DNA from: Rhododendron vialii
Lineage: Eukaryota > Streptophyta > Magnoliopsida > Ericales > Ericaceae
Direction of reading: 5' to 3'
Assembly: GCF_030253575.1 (NCBI RefSeq)
Contig: NC_080568.1
Location: 6,423,501 to 6,487,500, forward strand
Length of the DNA stretch: 64,000 nt
Shown: piece by piece, positions 37,258 through 48,500 of the stretch
How positions within the stretch are numbered: the first letter of the stretch is position 1
Layout: every line of letters begins with the position of its first letter
The notes under the pieces: model-generated
The model's input: only the letters and a program-made list of their open reading frames with translations
What the model was told of the DNA's origin: nothing
Databases searched by the model: none
Made by a program: the position numbers and the translations under genes

Positions 37258-38908
37258 TAAGTTGCTCGATCTAATCGCCCCATTTTCATATATATGAAAA
37301 TGGGGCGTTTAGATCGAGCACCGTACACTCGTCGGATGCCATTGATTCTCGCACGGATCCTCTCTTTTTTTTTTATAGAATTTTTGGACGGCTCGGATCG
37401 GCCGTCTGGTGGCCGGAGTGGGCCCGGTGAGCCGATCGGTATGATTTCGGGATAAAATCGGTCAGTACCAATATCATTAGCGTTTTACATTACCTTATTC
37501 AATTTTGTAAATTACATTTTATTGACAAGAAGTACGTCCTAGTGTGTGGTTTAGTTACTGAAAAAGTATATTAGATACACGTACTTATTGATGTATTTGG
37601 CCAAAATTATCAAAGTATTTAGTGTATAATATATATTAATATCAATAGCATAATCTCTCGAATGAAAAATTTCAGTTTGTTCGCCCCCCGTTAATCGTAA
37701 TCCGGGCTCCCCCACTGATTTTAATCTCTCTCAAAAACACATTTGAACGTACTTTTTCATTCTAAGAGCATCAACAGTGGAATAATCAAAATCAAAGTGC
37801 TGCTAAGGATAATAATGTTTGCTCAAAAAAGTGCTCATAATGAAATAACCAAATTTAACAACCTCTTAACTCATCAAATTTTGGCTTTTGAATAATCAAA
37901 ACTAGGAGCCTTTTGCCAATAATCAATTTTTTTTTCTCTCAATCAAGTACATCATCATTATATAAAAATCTTCTCTCTCTCAACAATGTTTTCAAAAAAT
38001 AATTTTTAAAAACTATATTTTTCAAAAACTTTTTTTTTTTTAACAAAAAACTGTTTTTTGTTAGGCTGTTAGCTTCACACATACTTAGATGAATATGTAT
38101 GAGTCCATATCGATCTTATTTGTGAATGATGCCAAAACTGCTATATGAAAAAATAAAATAGACTATATATGAACTCTCTCACATGATCTAATGGATGTTT
38201 CAGATTATCGAGTATATTCTTAACCACACGGAGATAGATGTAAATGCAACAAATGCACGCAAGCAAACAGCGAGGGGCATTCTACTTCTTAGACAAAAAA
38301 ATGGAACGAAACCAGAGGGAGTAGACAATGACATTCAAGCCTTGTTTCAAAACTCCATTGGCGAAAGCGCTGGTATCCTCGATCCTATGGAAATAGCACA
38401 GAGAAAAAATGGAATTTTAGTTGCTGCTGTACTGATGGCAACCCTACTCTTTCAAGCAGCGGTGGCTCCACCCGGCGGTGTTTGGCAGGAGGATAAAGAT
38501 GGTCCACATGGACACAAAAGTGGAGGAGCTGTGATGGCTTCTACTTACCCAAAGTTGTTCGGGTCTTTCCTCTTTTGTAACATGTTGGGGTTTTTCACAT
38601 CTGTAATCACAGTCTTTTTGATCGCGACTGACTCGCTCTTCAAGACAAAGACATTCGAGGAGATTACGTATATTGCTACCGGCACAACAATGTCGTCCAT
38701 TGGAGCAACGTATTGGATTTCTCATGCCATATTCTCACCCGAAAGGACTCCCCCTCGCGTTACTGTAATAAAGGTACTAGTTTTTTGGTGCTTCATTTCA
38801 GCGGCTTACCTCCTATTCCGCGGGATAGCAAGATGTGTGCGCGACAAAAAGAGAAGAAATTACAGGGCCGTGGAGATGGTTAACAGATGGCATACTAATC
38901 AAGTTTAA
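35943..38908 (+). CDS. ankyrin-repeat membrane protein with PGG domain, copy C
   Basis: Exon 1 is 35943-36509 and exon 2 is 38204-38908, joined in phase 0 across a 1694-bp intron, giving 423 residues. Five ankyrin repeats occupy residues ~33-207 (WTPLHVAASRGQ, SALHLASANGH, ANPLHVAAMRGK, TILHLCVKYNQ, NTILHLAVADR). The PGG domain starts with QRKNGILVAAVLMATLLFQA and has PPGGVWQ. Four transmembrane segments follow, but the last two differ strongly from copy A (TYIATGTTMSSIGATYWIS, VLVFWCFISAAYLLF). An in-frame ATG occurs 6 bases upstream (35937); the start at 35943 matches the other copies. The frame is also open through the (GA)n tract as Arg-Glu repeats to an ATG at 35787. The intron contains a Stowaway MITE, a foldback element and part of a PIF/Harbinger element. 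No lesion seen. Confidence 0.87.
36563..36798. mobile_element. Stowaway MITE in intron of copy C
   Basis: Inverted ends TTCCCTCCGTCCCAATTTA and AAATTGGGACGGAGGTAG, flanked by TA. 236 bp, non-coding. Confidence 0.8.
37014..37469. repeat. GC-rich foldback element with AT core, flanked by 18-bp direct repeats
   Basis: Arms of ~185 bp (about 37023-37208 and 37283-37473) are inverted copies: attggtaccgacc, atcccgaaatc, cccactccggccacc, gagccgtccaaaaattct, gagaatcaatggca and gtgctcgatctaaac. The core is (TA)n. The 18-bp sequence aatatcattagcgtttta occurs at both edges (36996-37013, 37470-37487). Its GC content is much higher than the surrounding intron. It is a different family from the 30-kb foldbacks. 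Confidence 0.75.
37766..38060. mobile_element. partial PIF/Harbinger-like element in intron of copy C
   Basis: Starts after TAA with GAGCATCAACAGTGG and matches the left and post-CACTA parts of the 23172-25057 element continuously. The right end is missing. Confidence 0.6.
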
Positions 38909-40900
38909 TTCAGTAAACGGGGCTACTAGTGTTTGATTTTTCTGTCCGTATTGTTTGAATTTTCATGAGCAATTCAATAATCATGCATGTTTAACTTAAA
39001 AATATTGTTGTTTTTAAATCCAAGGTTTGCAAGTAACGGAATATTGTATATGGAATGCCCGGCCTCCTATTGATTTGGCATTTTCTTTATCTTTTTTTTT
39101 TTTTAACACCGAAAAAGAGTTATAGTGCTCTTAAATTAAGTGCATGATATATTAAACAGAGGTTGGGAAAGAGGCATCAACGATCCAAAGAGAACATCCC
39201 AACTATGTAGCACCACGTGTCGCCTAGACACCGAAACAAATTAAAGGAGTCGATAAGAGTTCAAACTCACGCTAAAACATAGTACTGATTTCCCGTCCCA
39301 TCCTATATTAGAGCTAGATTACTCCCCCGCATTAATCCACTTTAGGAAGAAATGATCCATTAGTTGAGTCCTTCGACCAAATTAAAGGCCATGCCCAAGA
39401 CTCGGAAAATTTCATGTGGGCACCTTACCTTTCACCAAAATTACAAATAAATACCTGACCTTTGGTAAATGTCATATAAACACGTGAACTCTTAATTAAA
39501 AACTCATCAATTTAATACCTACCGTCACCCTCTGTTGAAAACAAAACGGAATTGGTGATGTGGATTTACATGTGGGCGGTGTAGCTCGGGAAGGAAATTT
39601 TGTCTTAAGTTTTCCTTTCCTTTCCTTTAGGTTCCAAACAAAGGCTTGGTCTAGGCCAAATTATGGCAAAGGAAAACACAATTTTCAACCATGCCTGGGC
39701 ATTTGTTTTGCTTTGGTGTTGCAAGTCAATCGGTGGAACTGTTTTCCGCATTCTCTGCCCAAACCGGCGGCATTGTCTGAAAGGGTGGCACATTGATCCG
39801 GTTATAAAGCAGCCACCAACTATGGTACAGATCTAAACCGAAAGAGTGTGAATTTAGGCCCTCAGGTGTTGTTTGGACTTTGTCGCGCGCTCTGATTGTA
39901 ACTTTTCAACTTTTGATTGGAATTCTTCTTCTCCTAATACTAATTTTACTATGAGTCCCACACATACGATTTTGACTACAGACCCACTCCTATTTTGAAT
40001 TGGATGCTTTTAACATATAGTATCTCGATATGTCAACATGCAATAAGTGTAGAGTAAATTATAAAGTTAGCAGCTGAATCGGTAATATCGGAAACATCAC
40101 TGTCTAAATTTAGATCTGCCAATGAGTGTAAAGTAAACTACTAGTGTACTGCTATAAAATTAGCACAGATGGATCTATCATCAGGAAACAACCATAATGC
40201 GGGAATACCGATAATGGGTTTAAACTTTAAACTATATATACATACTAGTCTGGGTCGTGTTAAGGATGCTGATTTTGGCGCTCCACTTTTAACGTGAAGT
40301 TACTAGTGTGAGTTTGTTAAGGATGCTGATTTTGGTGTTTCACTTTTGCACGTTGACGCTCCACTTTTAACGTGAAGTTACTAGCTAATTTGAATAATTT
40401 TTTTGGACTTCGAAATAGGCCCCACAAAATCATCAATAGTCATGCCCATTTACACAAAGACTGAGAAAGGCACAAAACACTAGAATGGCGGCGTATTAAT
40501 CGTGCGGTTGATGGAGCGGTTGCAGTCTTGCGGTTAGGGTAGCATTTTTGGAATAATAACAGCAGGTGGGCTGGATTCGTTCCATTCAGTACTCCTTACT
40601 TGTAAGCCACCCAAATCATAGATCCCAACAATGTGCTTGACCCGAAAAACAGAGTTACATTCCTCATTATGATCTTCAGAACTACTAGGCCAACAACCTC
40701 TATTAAACAAACCAACAGAAGCTAGAGAACAGAGCTACAAGAAACGAAACCTTTCCTTTTCTGAAATGAGTCAACTCATTGCTTTCCTCTCATCCCTCTC
40801 CGTTTGCTCTATAGCAACAATCGCGTTTTACCTAATCAATAAAGAAAGACTTGAATTATATAAGTCCACTATGGAAAGAAATATATTTAGCAGATTGCTC
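38909..40900. other. 3' flank of copy C, intergenic DNA, promoter of copy D
   Basis: 38930-39240 is the 3' flank shared among the copies. At 40250-40400 a ~35-bp sequence (ctccacttttaacgtgaagt) is duplicated at an offset of ~85 bp. An open frame at 40766-41089 starts with a hydrophobic stretch but runs through the GA tract in another frame than the gene and is probably at most an upstream ORF. No other gene seen. Confidence 0.45.
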
Positions 40901-40958
40901 CAACTTGCCTATGTGCATATATATCTGTGTGTAGGTACCCGCTTCAAAACACAATTGT

Positions 40959-40960
<2 letters not shown>

Positions 40961-41046
<86 letters not shown>
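40961..41046. repeat. (GA)n tract abutting the start of copy D
   Basis: The longest GA tract of the array, 86 bp. It lies between the promoter block gcctatgtgcatatat and the ATG. The gene frame stays open through it as Arg-Glu repeats up to an ATG at 40927. Confidence 0.9.
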
Positions 41047-41049
<3 letters not shown>

Positions 41050-43643
41050 GGGGAGAGGCTCAATGAAGCCGAGATCAATGAAAACGTAACTTCATTGCAC
41101 GAAGGCAATGAATTCAATCTTGAAGGAGCTATGATGAAATGTTTCAATTGGACTCCTCTACATGTGGCTGCATCACGTGGGCAACAAGAGCTTTTCCAAA
41201 AACTGTTGCACAGCAATCCAGAGCTTGCCAAAGCTTTAGATTCGCAACAACAATCCCTCCTTCACTTGGCATCGGCTAATGGACACATTGAGATCGTGAA
41301 AGCATTAATTCAAGTAAGACCAGAGATGTGCCTAGCTCGTGATCGAGACGGTACAAACCCTCTTCACATTGCAGCTATGAGAGGAAAGCTCGAGGTCTTG
41401 GATGAGTTGGTTAAAGCTAATCCCCATGCTGCTCGAGCTAGGGTGGACAGAGGAGAAAGAGAGACTATCTTACACCTATGCGTCAAATATAACCAGCTAA
41501 AGTTTCTATCGATATTGTTGGAGAAATACTTTAAAGGTAAGGAGTTTGTCAATACCAAAGATAATGCTGGCAATACCATACTACATCTTGCTGTTGTGGC
41601 TCGAAGATTCGAGGTACGTTAAGACCACCTTTAGTCTTCTATGTTTTTTTTGTTTTTTTGAGAGTTTTATCTATGTAGGGGCATGTGTTAGGGTGTGGGG
41701 AGTATATATATTTGGGGTTTTGCAAGCTATCTAGTTGTCTTCTGGGATTGTTGTATTTTGGGTTTGGTTCCCATTGGGTGATTGGGCTCGTCCCATTAGG
41801 TGTTTTTCGGGCTTTTTCCCTTGTGTGTATGGGTTTTTTTCCTTTTGGTGTTCCGTCCAATCTTTTATTAGACCTTCGATGTACCCTTTGTCGAGTTTTA
41901 ATAAAATATTTTTGCTGATCAAAAAAAAAAAAAAGGCTTTAGTTTGGCGTCAATACTTTTGAAGTATGATAATTTGATACCAAATTCGGTACTACTTTCT
42001 TAAAAAGTTTCAATTGTTTTTGGTAACTGGATGTTTAAATCAGCTTATACACACCTCAACTAACTATAGGACCTTTAAATTAATGACTTATTTTGTATAA
42101 TAGTGTGTTCCTTCTTCAGTACATTTCAGACCTATACATTTATAGTTGGATTCATCTCAACTTGCTCGACAAGTGGAATCAAAAAATAAAAATATAGATT
42201 TATTCAAAATCAACTCAGAAAAGGCAGGAAGTAGCCATAATAATTAAATTGTTTTTTGGTTAATTCTTACTTTTGGTTATTCTTTTGAAGTTGTTCCATA
42301 AAAAAATAAAATAAAATAGAACAAACAAAGATAATACTCCTAAACAAAAACTGACTAAAAACACAAAAGATAAAAAAAGAGAGCCCAAAGTCAAAAGTTA
42401 TAAGCCAACCATAACTTGTAGTGAAACAGAAACGACCATAAATAGTGAATGACAAGTTGAGATCAATGTTAAATGGGCAGATTCTGACTAGTCAGGAGTT
42501 TGGGTGGTTCTTATTCATGGTGTCCAGGCCTTGGGCAGAGGTTTTCAAGTCTGTTCTTTTTCTTTTGTCCGTAGGTCCTGCAGAGTGGTCGCTCATCTGT
42601 TGGCGAGCAGAGGTATAGTTGGTATGGGGTCTAGTCTTTGGATTGATTTCCCACCATTGTGGTTATTTGATCCCTTATTTAGGTACAAATTCCATTCTTG
42701 ATGTATTGATTTTCTTCGAAGTTATAATAACATCTATTATTGGTTGGGAAAAAAAAAAAAAGAGTTGAAATCAATGGATATATGTTATCGGTTGCCTGGG
42801 GCTAAAATACTTTCGACCTGAAAGCGCACTACAAGAAGGAAATATTTTCAGAGAATAATGGCCAGATAACTTAACATGTTTTACTTGGAAGATCTGTGAT
42901 CTCTCCCATTTAATGGATATATGTTTCAGATTATCGAGTACGTTCTCAGTCACACGGAAATTGATGTAAATGCAATTAATGCATGCAATCAAACAGCGAT
43001 GGACATTCTACTTCTTGGACAAAAAAAAGGTTCAAAACCAGAAGGGGTAGACAAAGACATTGAAGCCTTACTTCAAAACTACCATGCTAAAAGAGTTGAT
43101 ATCCTGATCGATCCTACGGAAATAACAGAGAAAAGGAATGGATTTATAGTTGCTGCTGTACTAATGGCAACCCTAGCCTTTCAGGCAGGAGTGGCTCCTC
43201 CGGGCGGTGTTTGGCAAGACGATTCAGATGGACACAAAAGTGGAGGAGCCGTGATGGCTTCTAATTACCCAAGGATGTACGAGGTCTTCCTCTATTGTAA
43301 CTTAGTCGGCTTTTCGTCATCTCTAGGCACACTCGTTTTGGTCCTGACTGACTTGCCCTTCAAGAAAAGGAGATATTTGCTGTTGGCGGCTATCACTATT
43401 GGCACAACAATCACATCCATTGCAATAGCGTATGCGCTTTCTCTTGTCGTGGTCTCACCGGTACTGAAACCGGACAGGAGAATAATGCGTCTTGCTACTG
43501 TAGTTGAATGTATTCTTTCCCTTACATTAGCAGCTCTTATGGTATTGTTCTTGCTCAAGAAAAAGAGAAGAAATAGGGCCGCGGAGACGGTTAACAGACT
43601 TAGCCTTACTAATCAAGCTTCAGTAAACGAGGCTAATGTTTGA
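41047..43643 (+). CDS. ankyrin-repeat membrane protein with PGG domain, copy D
   Basis: Exon 1 is 41047-41613 and exon 2 is 42930-43643, phase 0, intron 1316 bp, 426 residues. Five ankyrin repeats as in A and C (WTPLHVAASRGQ, SLLHLASANGH, TNPLHIAAMRGK, TILHLCVKYNQ, NTILHLAVVAR). The PGG domain begins EKRNGFIVAAVLMATLAFQAG with PPGGVWQ. Four hydrophobic helices follow (YEVFLYCNLVGFSSSLGTLVLVL; LLLAAITIGTTITSIAIAYALSLVVV; VVECILSLTLAALMVLFLL). The C-terminus KKKRRNRAAE is basic and ends EANV, like copy A. The intron holds two LINE 3' tails. Promoter block and GA tract are as in A and E. Intact. Confidence 0.88.
41636..41936 (+). mobile_element. poly-A-tailed retroposon (LINE 3'-UTR-like) in intron of copy D
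   Basis: An insert ending in a 15-base A run just after ttttgctgatc, with an AATAAA at 41900. Short flanks ctttagt (41629-41635 and 41937-41943) may be the target duplication. Copies A and E lack it at the matching place. Confidence 0.55.
42469..42772 (+). mobile_element. 5'-truncated L1-type LINE tail in intron of copy D
   Basis: Flanked by agttgagatcaatg (42455-42468) and agttgaaatcaatg (42773-42786), a 14-bp duplication with one change. It encodes the tail of an L1 RNase H domain (CRVVAHLLASRGI) followed by a 3' UTR and an A run. Confidence 0.7.
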
Positions 43644-45506
43644 TTTTGCTGTTGTTATTGTGCCGATTCTCATTAGCAATTTAATAACCATTCTGGTGTT
43701 TGATTTAAAGTTGTTGTTTTTATTTATTATTTGTCTAAAATGCCGTCTATTGCAAGTTAATAGTAATAAAATTGGATTATGTGAGTAGTACTCCTCGACT
43801 TTCCCTCCTCATTGTATTGCAATGTATGGAAGTGCCCTCCTATTGATTAGGCATTTTCTTTACTTTTTTTTTTTTTTAACACCGAAAAAGAGTTTTACTA
43901 GTCTTAAATTAAATATATCGATAGTAAACAGAGAGGCTGGGAAAAAGGCATCAACGATGGAGAACATTCCAATAAAGTTGGCACCTTCTTGATCTCGAAG
44001 CTAATCACATGCCACCTAGACACAGTAACAAATTAAAGGAGTTGATAAGAGTTCAACTCACCGTAAAACTAGAAAGATTGAATGAGCCCTAGCCCTATGG
44101 CAGTAAAAGAACTGAGTTATTCGTGAACTGTTAGAGGCTCGACTCGGTAAATGCTCTTTCAAGTTTGATTGGTCTACTAAATAAATCGAACTTGAACCTC
44201 AATTTAGACTCATTTCATAAATGAGCCGAACATGAACCTAGCAGTATTCGGCTCGATCAATTAGGCCCGTGAACCTTGAATATATGTATATCATGAGATT
44301 TTTATGAGAATTTGATATATGTACATAATTTAAAATTAATATTGAACGGCTCAGATCATTTGTGCAGGATTCAGAATGGGCCCCGCGTGCTATCTGTGCA
44401 TTGTATATGCGCTTTAGATTGGTGGCTATAGGAGGGTTGTAATAAAGCACTTTCGAGCATAATTCTTGAAAACAATTTTATGAGACGAAGAAAGTAATTT
44501 TGTTAAAAAAAAAAATCCTTTTACAGTCATTGGGAATTTGGGACTAGTGTCTTGATTTCGAACATGAGCTGAACAAAAGTGCAGAAGCAGGAGGGAGGAG
44601 CCAAAACAGAATATCTCAAAGTATCTTTATGTTCACAGCTGCAGCTTATGCACTAGAGAATGAATAAACGCAGTCTTTTATATGGGGATTGTATTGCCCA
44701 GAAATTCAATTGAGATGGACCTTTCGTCAAACATTTTGTGTGCGAAAATTGTGGCGAAGATAGTGGACGACAGTGCTGGGACTGTGTCAGGAAGGGAAAT
44801 CAAATATATGTGTTATCAAACGACACAAAATTTCTCCCACAATATTATCCCACATCAATCTTCCCATACACCCCAAATAGCGAATTCGTCATGCGAATAC
44901 TCCCAGCTCTTCTTGCACCCTAAAAGGCTTCAAACAATCAGAGAACCAAAACCATCCCTTTACTCTAATGCCTTTTGTGCCCTTGAAGTTTTTGGTTGCA
45001 TCGCATGTGAAACCTTCTCCGATTCTTTGTCTGGATCCACCCCTCGGATTGGACTCTTCCGGCCATCAGAATTGTGTTCTTGTCCTGGTTGAGGACTGCA
45101 TCACTCAAAGTAGACGATGCCTCACCAAAATCGCGAAAAGAACCCGCCTCCCTTTTGTTCTGAAACACAACCTCTTTTCCTTTAACAGGTCCCTCAATTG
45201 TCGCACTCTCATCCAAGGGAGAGCAAGGAATAATAGCAACACAGGTCCAAAACCTCTATGAAAGACAAGCCAGCTCTACTTCACGATTACAAAAGTCATT
45301 TATTTGTGCCTTCAATTACTTTACCACTTCCAAATTCCGTGTTCACTTTTGCGTAGCAAAAAGAAAGACTCTACCTCGAAAGAAAAAAGAGAGAGGGCTT
45401 GGAATATTTTAGTCCCTAATGGAAGGAGATTTCTCAGATTGCACCTACTTGCCTATGTGCATATATTTATGTGTAGTTAGTTACTCGCTGTGAAACACAA
45501 GCGTTC

Positions 45507-45510
<4 letters not shown>
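43644..45510. other. 3' flank of copy D and upstream block of copy E
   Basis: 43644-44060 is the shared 3' flank, including the poly-T and aacaccgaaaaagagtt. 44810-45260 is the upstream block also found before A and B. 45451-45510 is the conserved promoter block with TATA at ~45472. In between there are GAGCCGAA-type dispersed motifs near 44100-44260. No other gene. Confidence 0.5.
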
Positions 45511-45550
<40 letters not shown>

Positions 45551-45555
<5 letters not shown>

Positions 45556-48500
45556 GGAGATCCTTATCAATGAAATTAATCAACAAGAGATTTTTCAACT
45601 GTTGAATAGCGAGAGAGAGATCAATGAAGTACAACGAGAGTTTTTAAAAGAACGGTTCCATACCAATCCAAAGCTTGCCGAGACTCTAGATTCGGAACAA
45701 CAATCCCCCCTTCACTTGGCATCGGCTAATGGACACACTGAGATTGTCAGAATATTAATTGCGGTGAGACCAGAGATGTGTCTAGCTCGTAATCGAGACG
45801 GTGCAAACCCTCTTCATGTTGCAGCAATGAGAGGAAAGGTCGAGGTCTTGGATCAGTTGCTTCAAGCTAACCCCCATGCAGCTCGAGCTAGGGTTTTCAA
45901 TGGTGGAAGTAAGACTATCTTACACCTATGCATCGGATATAATCAGCCACATTGTCTACGGATATTGTTGGAGAAATACTTTAAAGATGAGGAGTTTGTC
46001 AATGCCAAAGATAATATGGACAACACTATACTACACCTTGCTGTTGCGGATCGAAGTTACGAGGTACGCTAGACCACAATCATGGTTTTAGTTTGGCATC
46101 AATACTTTTGAAGTATGATAATTCGAGGCCAAATTTTGTACTTCTTACTTGAATAGTTTCATTTGTTTTTGATAACCGAATGTTCGGACCATCTTGTGCA
46201 CACCTCAACTAACTCCGGGACCTCAAAATTAATGACTTATTTTGTGTAATAGCGTGTTCCTTCTTCACTTTTCAGACTTATAAACATTCATAGTTGGATT
46301 CATCCCAACTTGCTCAAGAAAGGAATCGGAAAAAATAAGAAAGAAAGATTTATTTAAAATCAACACAGAAAAGTAGCCAGAGTAACTAAATTGTTGTTTG
46401 GTTAATTCTTACTATTGGTTATATAGAAACTCAAGAACAGAGATTCATGATCAAGATGTAGAGAGAGAGAAGAGAAGAGAGAGAAGTAATCTTTCATTTC
46501 ATTTCTCAATCTGTCAAACTGAATTCGTCAATCTGTTTCAAAGGGAGAAACCCCTCTATATACCGAGATTAGTTATCAGTTAATCTCTTGTTACAAAACC
46601 GAAATCCAAAACCACTAATTACTTACTAACTAACTAACTTTTCTAACTGAAAAGACTAATATGCCCCTGACTTTAATGTCCTTTCTTTACAGCCCCCTGC
46701 AAACCCATGGGGGTAGGAAACACCCTGAGTTTGGCCTTTAGAAAAAGAAACCTATCTATGGCCAAAGAGACCCAATATGATTGTCTACAATTTGATCAAG
46801 AGACCCAATATGATTGACCTGAACTTGTTTGTTGAGCACTTTCTCCCGTATGAAGTGATAATCCATTTCAAACATGCTTTGTGCGAGCATGAAAAATAGG
46901 ATTAGATGCTAGGGCAATAGCAGAAATGTTGTCACACCATATTATGTGAGGCACAGAAACTGAAACATGCAAGTCCACAAGAAGCTGTTGAATCCAAGAA
47001 ACTTCAGTAGCTGTCTGAGCTAGAGCTCTATACTCAGCCTCAGTTGATGAACGAGCAACCGTATGTTGCTTCTTGGCACTCCAAGCTACAAGATTAGAAC
47101 CAAGATACAAGCAATACCCATATGTAGATCTTCTGTCTAGATAATCTCCTGCCTAGTCTGCATCTCTAAAGGCAGTGAGTTGCAAAGAGCTTGGAACAAA
47201 GTTGTAAGCCTTCATGAATACAACCTTTGATGTATCTTAGGATACGTTTTACAGCCACAAAATGACTATATTTAGAACTGTGCATGTGTTGACAAGCAAC
47301 ATTTACAGCAAAAGATATTTCAGGTTTAGTGAGAGTCAAATATTGAAGAGATCCTACAACAGTTCTATACCAATGTATATCAGCAAAGTCAGGATCAGGA
47401 TCAAACACAGTAGACTTAGAAGAAGAAGAAGAAGGACTGGACTGACAGTCCTGCGTCCCTGCTTTGACTAGAAGATCTGTAGCATATTTTGTTTGAGACA
47501 AAATAATGCATAAACCATGACGAAGCACTTCAATTCCCAAGAAGTAGCCGAGAGTACCAAGATCCTTCATAACAAACTTTGTACTAAGAGACTTAATTAA
47601 GCCTGCAATATAGCTTGTGTCACTACCTGTTAACAGAATGTCATCCACATACACTAAGACTAAAGTAATTCCTGTAGGAGATTTCTTGGTGAAAAGAGAT
47701 GCATCATCTTGACTCTGTATGAAACCTTGTTGAAGCAAGAATCCAGAAAACATAGAGAACCAAGCTCTAGGTGCTTGTTTTAGTCCATACAATGCTTTGT
47801 GAAGTTTGCACACAAAAGTGGGATGATTAGGATCCTTAAACCCAAGAGGTTGCTTCATAAAGACCTCTTCATCAAGAACACCATGAAGAAAAGCATTTGT
47901 AACTTCTAATTGTTGAATGGACCAACCGTAATGAGCAGCTAAGCTTAACACAATTCTCACTATAGGTTTTTTGATAACAGGAGTAAATGTTTCTGTAAGG
48001 AAAATTCTAAAATCAGCCCAATGGGCTGACAATAATGAGTGTGTGAATGTGTATTAAAGGGTGTATAAAGTACACAGAAATACGTCTTTTTCTTATCTCT
48101 TAGTGTGTTTATTGTCAGCCCACTGGGCTGATAATAGCAAGACCGTTTCTGTAAAATCTACTCCTTCAGTTTGTTGGTTCCCATCAGCCACTAAACAAGC
48201 TTTGTACCGAGCTACACTACCATCAGAATTATGTTTTATCTTATAAATCCACTGACAACTGATAACATTAGCATCAGAAAGAGGATGAACCAGAATCCAG
48301 GTTCCTTGTTGAACTAGGGCTTGATATTCAGTATTCATGGCTTGTTGCCATTCAAATGAATGATTGGCTTCAGAAAAATGTGTAGGTTCTCTATCCGGCA
48401 TAGTGTCAGTAGTACCAACTACAGTTAAACCAAAGATTTTCTTAGGCTTGACAGTACCATTTTGAGATCTCTTGGTCATAGAATGAGAAATAGGAACTAA

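Noticed and set aside
40766-41089. 107-codon frame with a hydrophobic start overlapping the start of copy D
   Set aside because: It runs through the GA tract in a different frame and ends shortly after; at most an upstream ORF.
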